From Goodfellowiella coeruleoviolacea (GTDB taxonomy: Bacteria > Actinomycetota > Actinomycetes > Mycobacteriales > Pseudonocardiaceae), in the NCBI RefSeq assembly GCF_024171785.1, contig NZ_JAMTCK010000011.1, positions 127,896 through 191,895 of the forward strand: a DNA stretch of 64,000 bases. The letters run 5' to 3'. Shown in pieces: positions 51,697 through 60,136 of the stretch. Numbering within the stretch: the stretch's first letter is position 1; every line of letters begins with the position of its first letter. The translations under genes were made by a program, and so were the position numbers. The notes beneath the pieces are model-generated. The model worked only from the letters and a program-made list of their open reading frames with translations, was not told the DNA's origin and searched no databases.

Positions 51697-52613
51697 CGGG
51701 GTGGCTCCGGCGCGCCGACCACGTCCGAGGCGAAGGAGAAGGCCCCCGCACCGTGTCCTTCCACAATGGACAGCCACTCGCGGACCAGCCGCTCGAACCG
51801 CGCCGGGTGTTCCAGGTGCGGGAAGTGCCCCGAATCCGGCCACACCAGGCTGCGCGAGAGCGGTCCGCGCAGGAAGGACACCTCCAGCGCGGCGCGGTCG
51901 GCCTGCCGGTTCAACGCCAGCACCGGGCAGGCGCGGTTGGCCAGGTACCGGCGGGTGGCCGGTTCCGTCGAGATCGAGTCGGGCCCGAGGTGGATGTCGG
52001 CCAGGGTCCGCCAGATCACCTCCGGCGCGGTCGCCCGCACCCGGCTCCGCAGCCAGGCCACCAGGTCGGGTGCCCGGTCCGGGTCGACGCTGTCGGCCAC
52101 CAGTGCCACGGCCAGGTCCCCGTCCCCGGCGCGCAGCCGGGCCACCCACGGCGCGACCACCCCCTCGTGCCCGGCGGGCCGGCCGTAGGCCGGGTCGACG
52201 ACCAGCAGCGCGGCCACGGTGGCGGGGTGCTCCACCGCGACGATCGACACCACCAGGGCCCCCAGTGAGTGCCCGACCAGCACCGCGGGTTCGGCCAGCC
52301 GGGCGCGCAGCAGTTCGGCGACATCGGCCGCGAGCACGAACGGCGAGTAGCTGGTGGGTGAGGCCGGGGACCGCCCGTGCCCGCGCAGGTCCAGGGTGAG
52401 CACGCGGTGCCGGTCGGACAGCGACTCGGCCAGCCGGTCCCAGTCCCGCCGGTCCGCGCCCCAGCCGTGCAGCAGCAGCAGCGGCGGGCCCGGCGTCGCC
52501 GAGCGGGCCGCGGTGTCGGTCACGTACAGCGCCGTGCCGTTCACCTCGACCAGCCCCTCATCCCGGTGTCCGCCGCGGTCGTGGGGGTGTCGTTGGCCGG
52601 TCAGCGCGCTCAT
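51693..52613 (-). CDS. Alpha/beta hydrolase
   Basis: 306 residues. LLLLHGWGADRRDWDRL is the oxyanion loop, TLDLRGHGRS follows, the nucleophile is in LVGHSLGALVVS, and the histidine in WPDSGHFPHLEHP. It probably cleaves or forms an ester, amide or thioester in the pathway. ATG 52613 overlaps the preceding gene as ATGA. Confidence 0.9.
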   Translation of the reverse strand: MSALTGQRHPHDRGGHRDEGLVEVNGTALYVTDTAARSATPGPPLLLLHGWGADRRDWDRLAESLSDRHRVLTLDLRGHGRSPASPTSYSPFVLAADVAELLRARLAEPAVLVGHSLGALVVSIVAVEHPATVAALLVVDPAYGRPAGHEGVVAPWVARLRAGDGDLAVALVADSVDPDRAPDLVAWLRSRVRATAPEVIWRTLADIHLGPDSISTEPATRRYLANRACPVLALNRQADRAALEVSFLRGPLSRSLVWPDSGHFPHLEHPARFERLVREWLSIVEGHGAGAFSFASDVVGAPEPPR

Positions 52614-53281
52614 GCCCGCTCACCGGCCCGTGCCGGCCACTCCGCCGCGCGCCGCACCTGCCACCGGCAGCCGTGGGTCTGGCCGTCCTCGACGAGTTCG
52701 TAGGTCGCCTCGTAGCCCTTGGCGCGCGCGTTGGCCGAGGTGGACTCGGTGCAGTACTCGCAGGGCGAGCTGAGCGTGAGCGGCACGCCGCGCCGGCGGG
52801 CCAGTTCGCGGTAGCTCCAGATCCCGCACCGGGTGACCCGCAGCCCGGCCCGGTCCGCGGTGGACTCGGTGACCTGCTGGGCCGACCCGTAGTTGTCGAG
52901 TTGCCGGCGCAGCCGGTCGACCACGTCGGCGGCGCCCCCGCCCCGGTCGGGTTCCACCGCGGCGTAGACCGCCGCGTTCGACCGCGCCCACCTGACGATC
53001 TCCGCGTGGCCGAAGTGGGTGACCAGGAACCGTTCCAGCAGCGCCTGGCCCCGGAAGAACGCGCGCTGCCACGCCAGGTGGTCGGTGCTGTCCAGGGCGG
53101 GCAGGTCGGCGAAGATCTCGGCCTGCACCTGGATCCAGTCGTAGAGCGCCTCGGTGGCGCGCCGGTCCACCAGATACCCCGTCATGCCCGCCTCGGCCTC
53201 GAACAGCCGCTGCTGCCACAGCCGGGCGCGCTGCGCCCCGGTCACCGCGTCCGCGCGGTCGATCGCGTCCAGCTCCGTCAT
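52610..53281 (-). CDS. Unknown protein with Cys-rich C-terminus, ATC-hydrolase-like
   Basis: 223 residues, not confidently recognised. The N-terminal 110 residues are helical (EALYDWIQVQAEIFADLPAL, then LAWQRAFFRGQALLERFLVT). The C-terminal part, RVTRCGIWSY, then SSPCEYCTESTSANARAKGY and THGCRWQV, has the spacing of conserved Cys, Gly-Tyr and Gly-Cys seen in L-2-amino-thiazoline-4-carboxylate hydrolase-like proteins (PF14196). That similarity is judged by eye. Four cysteines could bind a metal. It sits between the DAHP synthase (6 bp) and an alpha/beta hydrolase (ATGA), so it is part of the pathway. ATG 53281 follows GAGGCGAG. Confidence 0.6.
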   Translation of the reverse strand: MTELDAIDRADAVTGAQRARLWQQRLFEAEAGMTGYLVDRRATEALYDWIQVQAEIFADLPALDSTDHLAWQRAFFRGQALLERFLVTHFGHAEIVRWARSNAAVYAAVEPDRGGGAADVVDRLRRQLDNYGSAQQVTESTADRAGLRVTRCGIWSYRELARRRGVPLTLSSPCEYCTESTSANARAKGYEATYELVEDGQTHGCRWQVRRAAEWPARAGERA

Positions 53282-53287
53282 CTCGCC

Positions 53288-54340
53288 TCACGCCTCCCGC
53301 GCCCGCAGCGGCTCGCACGGCCTGGCCAGGGTCCGGTCCACCGCGGCGAGCACCCGCCGCAGCGACGCCATCAGGTCGGTGAACTCCTCGGGGGAGAGCG
53401 CCTGGTCGCCGTCGCACAGCGCCGCGGCCGACTCCGGGTGCACGTCCACCAGCAGGCCGTCCGCGCCGACCGCGGCAGCCGCCAGCGCCAGCGGCTTGAC
53501 CAGGTCGCGCCGGCCGCTGGAATGGCTGGGATCGATGATCACCGGCAGGTGGCTGAGCGCCTTGACGACCGGCACCGCGCTGACGTCCAGGGTGAACCGG
53601 GTGCTGGGGTCGTAGCTGCGGATTCCCCGCTCGCACAGCACCACCTGGGTGTTGCCGGTGCTCAGCACGTACTCCGCGGCGAACAGCCACTCCTCGATGG
53701 TCGCGGCGAAGCCGCGCTTGAGCAGCACCGGCTTGCCGGACCTGCCCACCTCGCTCAACAGCGCGAAGTTCTGCATGTTGCGGGTGCCCACCTGGAGCAT
53801 GTCCGCGCGGTCGGCCAGCAGCTCGACGTCGCCGGGGTCGACGACCTCGGTCACCACCGGCAGGCCACTGCGTTTGCGCTCCTGGTCGAGCAGGTCCGCC
53901 CCGGCCGGGCCGAGCCCCTGGAAGCTGTACGGCGAGGTGCGCGGCTTGTAGGCGCCGCCGCGCAGCACCTCCGCGCCCGCCGCCCGCACCGAGTCGGCCG
54001 TGGCCGACAGCAGTTCGGCGCTCTCCACCGCGCACGGCCCGGCCGCCACCACGAACCCGGTACCGCCGATGGTCAGCCCGTTGTCCAGGGTCACCGTGCT
54101 CGACTCCGGCTGGAAGTCACGGGAGGACAGTCGGAACTTGCCCGGGACGTCGACCACCCGGCTCACCCCGGGCAGCTCGCGCACCCACTGCCGCACCCGC
54201 CCCGGCACCTGCTCGGCGGCGACCAGCATCCAGGGGTCGCCGTTGCCGCTGAGTTTCGCGGACAGGCCCGCGGCGCCGAGATCCTCGGTCAGCCGGTCGA
54301 TGTCGGCCCGGGCGATGTCGCGGTCCAGCACTACGATCAC
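53288..54340 (-). CDS. aroF: DAHP synthase, type I-beta
   Basis: 350 residues from GTG 54340 with GGGGAG upstream; the N-terminus MIVVLDRDIARADIDRL begins the ferredoxin-like regulatory domain of I-beta enzymes. The barrel has VVAAGPCAVESAELL, GGAYKPRTSPYSFQGLG, VLLKRGFAATIEEW and VIIDPSHSSGRRD, the metal and phosphate sites. It joins PEP and erythrose 4-phosphate, the first shikimate step. A copy inside a biosynthetic operon normally serves to raise the supply of an aromatic precursor. It lies 5 bp after the HpaB-type gene. Confidence 0.95.
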   Translation of the reverse strand: MIVVLDRDIARADIDRLTEDLGAAGLSAKLSGNGDPWMLVAAEQVPGRVRQWVRELPGVSRVVDVPGKFRLSSRDFQPESSTVTLDNGLTIGGTGFVVAAGPCAVESAELLSATADSVRAAGAEVLRGGAYKPRTSPYSFQGLGPAGADLLDQERKRSGLPVVTEVVDPGDVELLADRADMLQVGTRNMQNFALLSEVGRSGKPVLLKRGFAATIEEWLFAAEYVLSTGNTQVVLCERGIRSYDPSTRFTLDVSAVPVVKALSHLPVIIDPSHSSGRRDLVKPLALAAAAVGADGLLVDVHPESAAALCDGDQALSPEEFTDLMASLRRVLAAVDRTLARPCEPLRAREA

Positions 54341-54345
54341 CGGGA

Positions 54346-55836
54346 TCACTCCCCTCTTCCCTGGGCCCGCAGCGGTTTGCCGATCAGCTCCTCGACCCGG
54401 CCGAGCACCTCCGACTGGTCGTGGCGGTGGAACAGGTTGATCCGGTTGCGGGTGATGTCCCCGCGGTGCACGACCTCGTAGAGGTCCTGGCGCTGCCCGA
54501 AACCGTCGTGGGTCAGGTCCCAGGCGAGCCGGAACAGCCGCGACTTCTGGTCCACCGGAAGGGTTTTGCCGTGCATGTACCGGTCGAGGAACGGCCGCAG
54601 CTCGGGCGCGGCGAGGTCGTTCTCGCTGGGCTGCATGAGGATTCCGGCCGAGCCGATCCGGCGCACGATCTCCACCGCGCGGCTGGCCACCTCCGCGGCC
54701 CACACCGCGGCGGCCGGGGTCGGGCCGGGTGCGATCAGCCCACCGTCGGTGCGGTGCGCGGTCGCCTCGCCGGCGTCGAGGAAGTGGTCGAGGATGTTCA
54801 CGAAACTGGTCAGCTCGCCGAGGTCCTCCTGCACGTTGCGGAACCCGTCGACGCCGATCGACCGGGCGAGCAGCGTGGCCACGGCCAGCAGCGTGCGCAG
54901 CCGCTCCCGGTAGCGCACCTGGCCGACGTACTGGCTCCACGCGTTGATGCGCACCAGCCCCTCCCTGGCCAGCGCGCCGTCGTGCAGCAGGAAGACCCGG
55001 TCCCAGGGCACCAGCACGTCGTCGAAGAAGAGCATGGCGTCCTGCTCGTCGAACCGGCTGCCGAAGGGGTGCGCGTGCCCGTAGGGCGCCGCGCCGAGCG
55101 GTTCCCGGCACAGGATCTTCAGGCCGGCGGTGTTGACCGGGATGCCGAACCAGACCACGAACTCCTCGGCGCCGCGCTGGGCGAAGGACGCGGACAGGTA
55201 GACCAGGATCTCGTGGGCGAACGGCGCGAGCGTGGTCAGCTGCTTGGCGCCCCGGACGACGATGCCCGTGTCGTTCTCCTCGATGACCCGCAGCGCGTGG
55301 TCGGGGTGGTCCACCGGGCTGGCGCTGCGGTCGATCTGCGGGTCGCCCAGGGCGTGCGCCAACACCAGGTCGTGCTCGCTGAGGTAGCGGTGGTAGGCCA
55401 CGGCGTTGTCGCCGAACTCGGGCCGGTTGGTCGCCAGCCGGTGCCGGAAGTCGTAGAGGCCCACCGCGATGGTGGCCATGAACGCGGGGGAGCGCCCGTG
55501 CTGGCCCCAGGTCTCGCGCATCCAGACGTCGGCGTTGCGCCGCTTCGCGGTCAGGTCCGCCAGGGTGCGGGGCAACTGGTAGGCGCGGCTGATCCGGTTG
55601 CCGGTCTCCGGGGACTCGACGGTCATCGTGTCCCGCAACTCCGGGCTGTGCTGCAGGTCGAACAGCCGGGACAGTTCCGCGATCGCCGGGGCGAACGCGG
55701 GATGCCCGGCCACGTCGGTGATCCGCTCCCCGTCGAGCCAGACCTCCCTGCCATCGTCGAGGCTCGCGCGGTAGCGTGCGCCGTCCAGTGCCCCCGCCGA
55801 CGCGGCGGACCCGGTCACGGCTTCGGTCAAGGTCAT
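54346..55836 (-). CDS. FADH2-dependent monooxygenase, HpaB family
   Basis: 496 residues of the 4-hydroxyphenylacetate 3-hydroxylase family. RYRASLDDGREVWLDGERI is the usual start. NADVWMRETWGQHGRSPAFM and DNAVAYHRYLSEHDLVLAHAL lie near the flavin/phenol site, and DDVLVPWDRVFLLHD is typical. These enzymes hydroxylate a phenol or anilide ring ortho to a hydroxyl using FADH2 from a partner reductase, which is the preceding gene. In this cluster the substrate is probably shikimate-derived (tyrosine, hydroxybenzoate or aminobenzoate type). ATG 55836 has GGAG upstream. Confidence 0.94.
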   Translation of the reverse strand: MTLTEAVTGSAASAGALDGARYRASLDDGREVWLDGERITDVAGHPAFAPAIAELSRLFDLQHSPELRDTMTVESPETGNRISRAYQLPRTLADLTAKRRNADVWMRETWGQHGRSPAFMATIAVGLYDFRHRLATNRPEFGDNAVAYHRYLSEHDLVLAHALGDPQIDRSASPVDHPDHALRVIEENDTGIVVRGAKQLTTLAPFAHEILVYLSASFAQRGAEEFVVWFGIPVNTAGLKILCREPLGAAPYGHAHPFGSRFDEQDAMLFFDDVLVPWDRVFLLHDGALAREGLVRINAWSQYVGQVRYRERLRTLLAVATLLARSIGVDGFRNVQEDLGELTSFVNILDHFLDAGEATAHRTDGGLIAPGPTPAAAVWAAEVASRAVEIVRRIGSAGILMQPSENDLAAPELRPFLDRYMHGKTLPVDQKSRLFRLAWDLTHDGFGQRQDLYEVVHRGDITRNRINLFHRHDQSEVLGRVEELIGKPLRAQGRGE

Positions 55837-55854
55837 CGGTGGTACTCCAGTCTG

Positions 55855-55883
55855 CGAGCGGAAGCGAGCAGAACGAGCAGAAG
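55855..55883 (-). repeat. Three near-direct repeats of TTC(T/C)GCTCG
   Basis: On the minus strand TTCTGCTCG, TTCTGCTCG and TTCCGCTCG follow at 9-10 bp spacing, just upstream of the HpaB start. They could be a second regulator-binding site for the operon, or simple repeat drift. Confidence 0.35.
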
Positions 55884-55902
55884 TGGGCAGCAGCGGGTGG
55901 AC

Positions 55903-55928
55903 GACACCGACACGGCCGTGCCGGTGTC
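55903..55928 (-). terminator. Hairpin between flavin reductase and HpaB genes
   Basis: Thirteen-base arms (55903-55915 and 55916-55928) are complementary except one pair. The 104-bp gap here is the only large gap in the operon. The hairpin may attenuate transcription or protect the mRNA end. Confidence 0.4.
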
Positions 55929-55940
55929 GCGCGGGTGCGG

Positions 55941-56456
55941 TCAGTGCGGCCCGTCCCCCGGCCCGATGCGCCGGTAGTCGCCGTCGTGGTAGACGAGCGG
56001 GTCGCCGGGGCCGCCGTGGGCGGCGAGGACCTGGCCGAGCAGCATCTGGTGGTCGCCACCGCGCAGGTCGGCGTCGAGCGCGCAGTCGAAGTACCCGATG
56101 CTGCCGTCCACCACCGGCGCGCCGGTGACCACAGTGGACGTTCCCACTGCGGCGAAGGAGCCCACCGCGCGCCCCCGCCCCGGGGTGGCGAAGTGCTGGG
56201 ACACCTGGCGTTGGCCCCGGCCGAGCACGCTCACCGCGAACCGCCCGGACGAGCGGACCGCGTCCACCAGTGGGCTGGCCGCGCCCACGCAGACCAGCAC
56301 CAGCGGCGGATCGAGCGAGACCGTCGTGAACGAGGACACCGTCTTGGCGAACAGTTCGTCGCCACGGCGGGTGCAGATCACCGCCACCCCGGTGGCGAAG
56401 GTGCGCGCGGCCAGTTTGAAGGCCGCGCTCCCCACCCCCGTTGTCCGCAGGCTCAT
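55941..56456 (-). CDS. Flavin reductase, HpaC/ActVB type
   Basis: 171 residues. FATGVAVICTRRGDELFAKT and SSFTTVSLDPPLVLVCVG are the FMN-binding strands of the flavin_reductase family, and GRFAVSVLGRGQRQVSQHFA is also conserved. LDADLRGGDHQMLLGQVLAA ends the fold. It supplies reduced flavin to the HpaB-type enzyme. It is the first gene of the operon; GGAG lies 8 nt before ATG 56456, and SARP-type repeats lie at 56526-56543. Confidence 0.92.
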   Translation of the reverse strand: MSLRTTGVGSAAFKLAARTFATGVAVICTRRGDELFAKTVSSFTTVSLDPPLVLVCVGAASPLVDAVRSSGRFAVSVLGRGQRQVSQHFATPGRGRAVGSFAAVGTSTVVTGAPVVDGSIGYFDCALDADLRGGDHQMLLGQVLAAHGGPGDPLVYHDGDYRRIGPGDGPH

Positions 56457-56510
56457 CTCACCATCTCCGTTCCCACTGACCGCCGCGCTTGCGACGCTCC
56501 GGCGAACTGG

Positions 56511-56543
56511 AGCCTTGCGGCCGTGCCTTTCAGACCGCTTTCA
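56511..56543 (-). promoter_or_regulatory. SARP-type direct repeats and -10 of the large operon
   Basis: On the minus strand TGAAAGC (56543-56537) and TGAAAGG (56532-56526) start exactly 11 bp apart, one DNA turn. Nine bases later comes AAGGCT (56516-56511), a weak -10. SARP activators bind heptamer direct repeats at 11-bp period about 8 bp upstream of the -10. The SARP gene lies directly upstream. Confidence 0.65.
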
Positions 56544-56580
56544 CCACCGCCCGACCCGCCAGCATGTGGGAAACCGCAGT

Positions 56581-59500
56581 TCACCGCAGATCGGTGACGG
56601 CACCGCGAACCTGGTCGAGCCAGCGCAGCGCGCAGTCGTGCTCCAACCGGTGCCCGGTCTCGCGGTACAGGGTCAACGCCTCGTTGATGGTGCGCAGGGA
56701 CTGGTCGTGGCGATCGGCCATCAGGTGCACCACGGCGAGCACGCCCAGCGCCCGCCCCTGGAGCAGCCGCAGGCCGCTGCGGCGGGCGGCGGCCACGGCC
56801 TCCCGCCCGTGGCGCAGCGCGGCGGAGCGGTTCCCGGTGTAGCGGAAGACCAGGGCCAGCCCGATGCCCGCCTCGATCTCGATCGGCCGGTGCCGCAGGG
56901 CGCGGGCGAGCCGCAGCGCGCGCCGGTGGTGCTCCTCGGCCGGGCCCAGCTTCCGGTCCGCCCGGTGCGCGTCGCCCAGCACGACCAGCGCCTCGGCCTC
57001 GGTGACCTGGTCCCCCAGCTTCCTGGCCAGCTCCAGCGCGGCCTCGCCGTGACTGATCGCCTCGGTGAAGTCACCGAGGTGGCGGTGGATCACCGACAGG
57101 CCGCAGTGCGCGCGGGCCTGCTCGTGGCCCGCGCCGGCGCGCTGGGCCACGGCCAGCCCCCGCCGCCCGTAGCCCAGTGCGGTCGGCAACTGGCTCAGCT
57201 CCCGGCAGCTCGCGCTGAGCAGGACCAGGCTCTCCGCCTCGGCCCAGGCGGTGCCCAGCGCCCGGCCCACGTTCCACGCGTCCAGCGCGGCGTCCATGGC
57301 CTCGGTGAGCCGGCCGACCGCGTGCAGCACGGCGGCGAGGTCGCGCAGCGCCCTGGCCTCGACCGCACGCAGGCCGAGGCCGCGGGCCCGCTGCAACGCC
57401 TGCTCCAGCATGGCCAGTCCGGCCCGCGACCGCCCGGTCCGGTGCAGCAGCGCGCCCAGGGCGTGCTCCGCCGCGGCGCGCACCGCGCTCACCCCGTGGT
57501 CACGCGCCGCGGTCAGCGCGCGCTCGGCGTCCGCGTAGCTGGCCAGGTGCAGGTCGGCCAGGCCCAGGCTGAGCGACATGGCCGCGACGGCGGTCCGCTC
57601 CCCGACGGCCAGCGCCGCGCGGAGGCCGAGGTCGGCCACCTCGCGCCAGGTGCGGTAGTCGCGGCTGGTCCAGAAGAAACCGTGCGCCGCGTCGGCCAGC
57701 CGCCAGGCCGCGGCGGACTCGCCCCGGTCGACCGCCAGCCGCACGACGGCCCGGAGGTTGCCGCCCTCCGCCCGCAGCCAGTCGGGGGTGAGCGGCCCGA
57801 CACCATCCGCACCGTCCACATCGGACACGAGCAGGGGCGGTGCTTCCGGGCAGTGCGCGCGCACCGCCGCCGCGGTCCTGGTCGAGTACCAGGCGAGCAG
57901 GCGCCGGACCGCCGCCGGCAGCTCGGCCCGGTCCTCGACTTGCCCGCGCTGTGCCGCGTAGAGCCGCAGCAGTTCGGGCAGCCGGTAGCGGCCGGGCACG
58001 TGCTCGTCGACCAGGCTCGTGCCGGCGAGTTCGGCCAGCGCCGCGCTGGTCTCGGCGACGCCTCGGTCCAGCAGCGCGGCAAGGGACTCCGCCGTGAAGT
58101 CCACGTCCTCGGCCACGCCCAGGAACCGGAAGGCCCTGGCGGCGCGCGGGGACAGCCGGGTGTAGGCCGAGGCGAAGGCCTGGCGCACCGACATCCGCCC
58201 GGCCGCGCCGAGCGCCAGCCCGGCCAGCCGGTCGCCGTCCCGCAGTTCCCCGGCCAACCGCTCGACGCTCTGCCCCGGCTGGCCCAGCAGGCGCGCGACC
58301 GCGATGCGCAGTGCCAGTGGCACCCCGGCGCACAACCGGACGAGTTCGGCCACGGCGGCGGGGGCGGTGGCGACGCGGTCGGCACCGAGTGCCCTGGCCA
58401 GCAGGTCCGCGGACGCCCCGGGGGCGAGGGCGCCCAGGGTGAGCTGGTGTGCGCCGCGCAACGCGATCAGCTCCGGCAGGGCGCACCGGCTGGTCACCAG
58501 CACGGCGGCGGCGGAGGTCCCGGGCAGCAGCGGGATGACCTGCTCGGCGCTGTCGGCGTCGTCGAGCAGCAGCAGCACGCGCCGATCGGCGAGGCGGGCC
58601 CGGAACATCGCCGCGCGGGCGTGGCCGTCCGCGGGCACGGCGGTGTGGGCGACGCCCGAGGCGACCAGCCAGTCCGCCAGGATGTCCTCGGTCGGCCGCG
58701 GCGCCCGCTCGCGGTGCGCCCCCAGCCACACGAACCACTGCCCGTCCGGGAACTCGCCCCGCAGCCGGTGCGCGGCGTGCACGGCGAGCGCGGTCTTGCC
58801 GATCCCCGGCGGCCCGACCAGGGTGACGACCGGGACGTTCGCCGCGCCCCTGGCCTCGGCGAGCCAGGCCACCACCTGGTCCACCTCGGCCGCGCGGCCG
58901 GTGAAGTCGGGCACTCCGCCCGGCAACTCGCACACCGACCGCCAGCCCTGGTCCGCGGGGCCAGCCAGCCCCGGCGGTCGCACCGGTTCGCCGAGCACCA
59001 CCGCGTGCAGCCGGGTGAGTTCCCGGCCGGGACCGACGCCCAGTTCCTCGCGGAGCCGCCGGCTGGCCGTGCGGAACACCTCGACCGCCTCGGCCTGCCG
59101 GCCGCCGTGGTGCAGCGCGAGCATCAGCTGGGCCCACAGCCGCTCCCGCAACGGGTGCTCGGCCAGCTCAGCGCGCAGCGGCACCACGATCTCGCCGTGC
59201 CGGCCCAACTCCAGTTCCAGGTCGAAGTAGCGCTCGACGAGCCGCAGCCGTTCCTCGGCCAGCGCCGCGACCTCGTCGCGGTGCAGGGTGTCCGAGGCGA
59301 TGTCCACCAGTGCGGGACCGCGCCACAACGCCAGTGCCGCGCGCAACTGCTCGGACTCGCCCAGCAGGTCACCGAGGTCGCGGCTGGCTCGGGCCCGCTC
59401 GGCCCTGGCCCGGAACCGGCCCAGGTCGACCTGGTCGGCGGCGATGTCCAGGCGGTACCCGGAGGAGCGGGTCTCGATCAGCGGTGGCAGGCCCAGGTCG

Positions 59501-59748
59501 GCCAACGCCCGGCGCAGCCGGGTCACGTGGATCTGCAGCGCGGCCCTGCCGTCGGCGGGAACCCGCTTCTCCCACAGCCAGCTGATCAGCTCACCGGCCG
59601 GCACGACCTGTCCGGCGCGGACGAGCAGCGCGGCCAGCAGCACCCGCTGCTTGCCGGCGGGCACCGCCAGCGCTTCCGCACCGCGCACCACCTCGAACGG
59701 GCCGAGCACCCGGAAGTACGGCTCCGCCCCCACCGCGGCCACCTCCAT
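56581..59748 (-). CDS. AfsR/SARP-family pathway regulator
   Basis: 1055 residues in the AfsR layout. Residues 10-85 are the OmpR-like winged helix (YFRVLGPFEVVRGAEAL...QIHVTRLRRALADLG); 95-245 the BTAD domain (DQVDLGRFRARAERAR...LMLALHHGGRQAEAVEVF); 290-540 an NB-ARC ATPase with Walker A GPPGIGKTALAVH; 690-1050 TPR-like repeats (ARALRDLAAVLHAVGRLTEA, AEALVVLGDAHRADRKLG). It binds direct repeats and recruits RNA polymerase. It lies 124 bp upstream of the 15-gene operon on the same strand, with SARP-type repeats in between, so it is the cluster activator. Confidence 0.94.
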   Translation of the reverse strand: MEVAAVGAEPYFRVLGPFEVVRGAEALAVPAGKQRVLLAALLVRAGQVVPAGELISWLWEKRVPADGRAALQIHVTRLRRALADLGLPPLIETRSSGYRLDIAADQVDLGRFRARAERARASRDLGDLLGESEQLRAALALWRGPALVDIASDTLHRDEVAALAEERLRLVERYFDLELELGRHGEIVVPLRAELAEHPLRERLWAQLMLALHHGGRQAEAVEVFRTASRRLREELGVGPGRELTRLHAVVLGEPVRPPGLAGPADQGWRSVCELPGGVPDFTGRAAEVDQVVAWLAEARGAANVPVVTLVGPPGIGKTALAVHAAHRLRGEFPDGQWFVWLGAHRERAPRPTEDILADWLVASGVAHTAVPADGHARAAMFRARLADRRVLLLLDDADSAEQVIPLLPGTSAAAVLVTSRCALPELIALRGAHQLTLGALAPGASADLLARALGADRVATAPAAVAELVRLCAGVPLALRIAVARLLGQPGQSVERLAGELRDGDRLAGLALGAAGRMSVRQAFASAYTRLSPRAARAFRFLGVAEDVDFTAESLAALLDRGVAETSAALAELAGTSLVDEHVPGRYRLPELLRLYAAQRGQVEDRAELPAAVRRLLAWYSTRTAAAVRAHCPEAPPLLVSDVDGADGVGPLTPDWLRAEGGNLRAVVRLAVDRGESAAAWRLADAAHGFFWTSRDYRTWREVADLGLRAALAVGERTAVAAMSLSLGLADLHLASYADAERALTAARDHGVSAVRAAAEHALGALLHRTGRSRAGLAMLEQALQRARGLGLRAVEARALRDLAAVLHAVGRLTEAMDAALDAWNVGRALGTAWAEAESLVLLSASCRELSQLPTALGYGRRGLAVAQRAGAGHEQARAHCGLSVIHRHLGDFTEAISHGEAALELARKLGDQVTEAEALVVLGDAHRADRKLGPAEEHHRRALRLARALRHRPIEIEAGIGLALVFRYTGNRSAALRHGREAVAAARRSGLRLLQGRALGVLAVVHLMADRHDQSLRTINEALTLYRETGHRLEHDCALRWLDQVRGAVTDLR

Positions 59749-60065
59749 CGGATCGGCACCCCAGACCCCTGTGCGCCAGCGCGAATCAGCTGTTCACCCG
59801 CGCGCCGTCGCCGTCACACCACAGGTACGGGCGTTGCCCGCCCAGTTCAAGGACCGCCACGCGCGTCCCACTGGCTGGATGCGCGACCGGTGGGGTTGCC
59901 CGGCGGGGCCGGGTGGGAGCAGGCACCGCCACCCGAGCGGAGCGCGGCGGCGATCCGAGGGGACGAGCGCACGGCCGCGGACTCCGGCAGGCACACGTGT
60001 CGCGACCGCCCCACCGCCGGGCCGAGGGCAGCCTCGTTCGCGCTGTTCAGCCTGGTGGTTGGGCA
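59749..60065. other. Non-coding stretch between SARP and GntR genes
   Basis: No frame here resembles a protein. It should hold the SARP promoter and possible regulator sites, but no convincing -10/-35 pair was seen on the minus strand. Confidence 0.5.
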
Positions 60066-60112
60066 TTGCTCCCCGCCGAAACGCCAGCTATAGTCCGCCG
60101 TCATATATGACG
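60066..60112 (+). promoter_or_regulatory. GntR gene promoter with CGTCATATATGACG operator
   Basis: TTGCTC (60066-60071), 17 bp, TATAGT (60089-60094). A perfect 14-bp palindrome, CGTCATATATGACG, at 60099-60112 lies on the predicted RNA start. This is the expected place for a self-repressing GntR site. Confidence 0.7.
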
Positions 60113-60136
60113 TATGATCCACCACCGGAGAGTCCC

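Noticed and set aside
36177-59748. Pyrrolobenzodiazepine or phenazine cluster
   Set aside because: No anthranilate synthase, NRPS or Phz enzymes are present; the DAHP synthase is type I-beta, not the plant-like type II usual in those clusters.
56098-60093. 1331-residue plus-strand open frame opposite the SARP gene
   Set aside because: It is the antisense of a clear AfsR-type gene, is low in complexity and matches no family. High G+C leaves long open frames on both strands.
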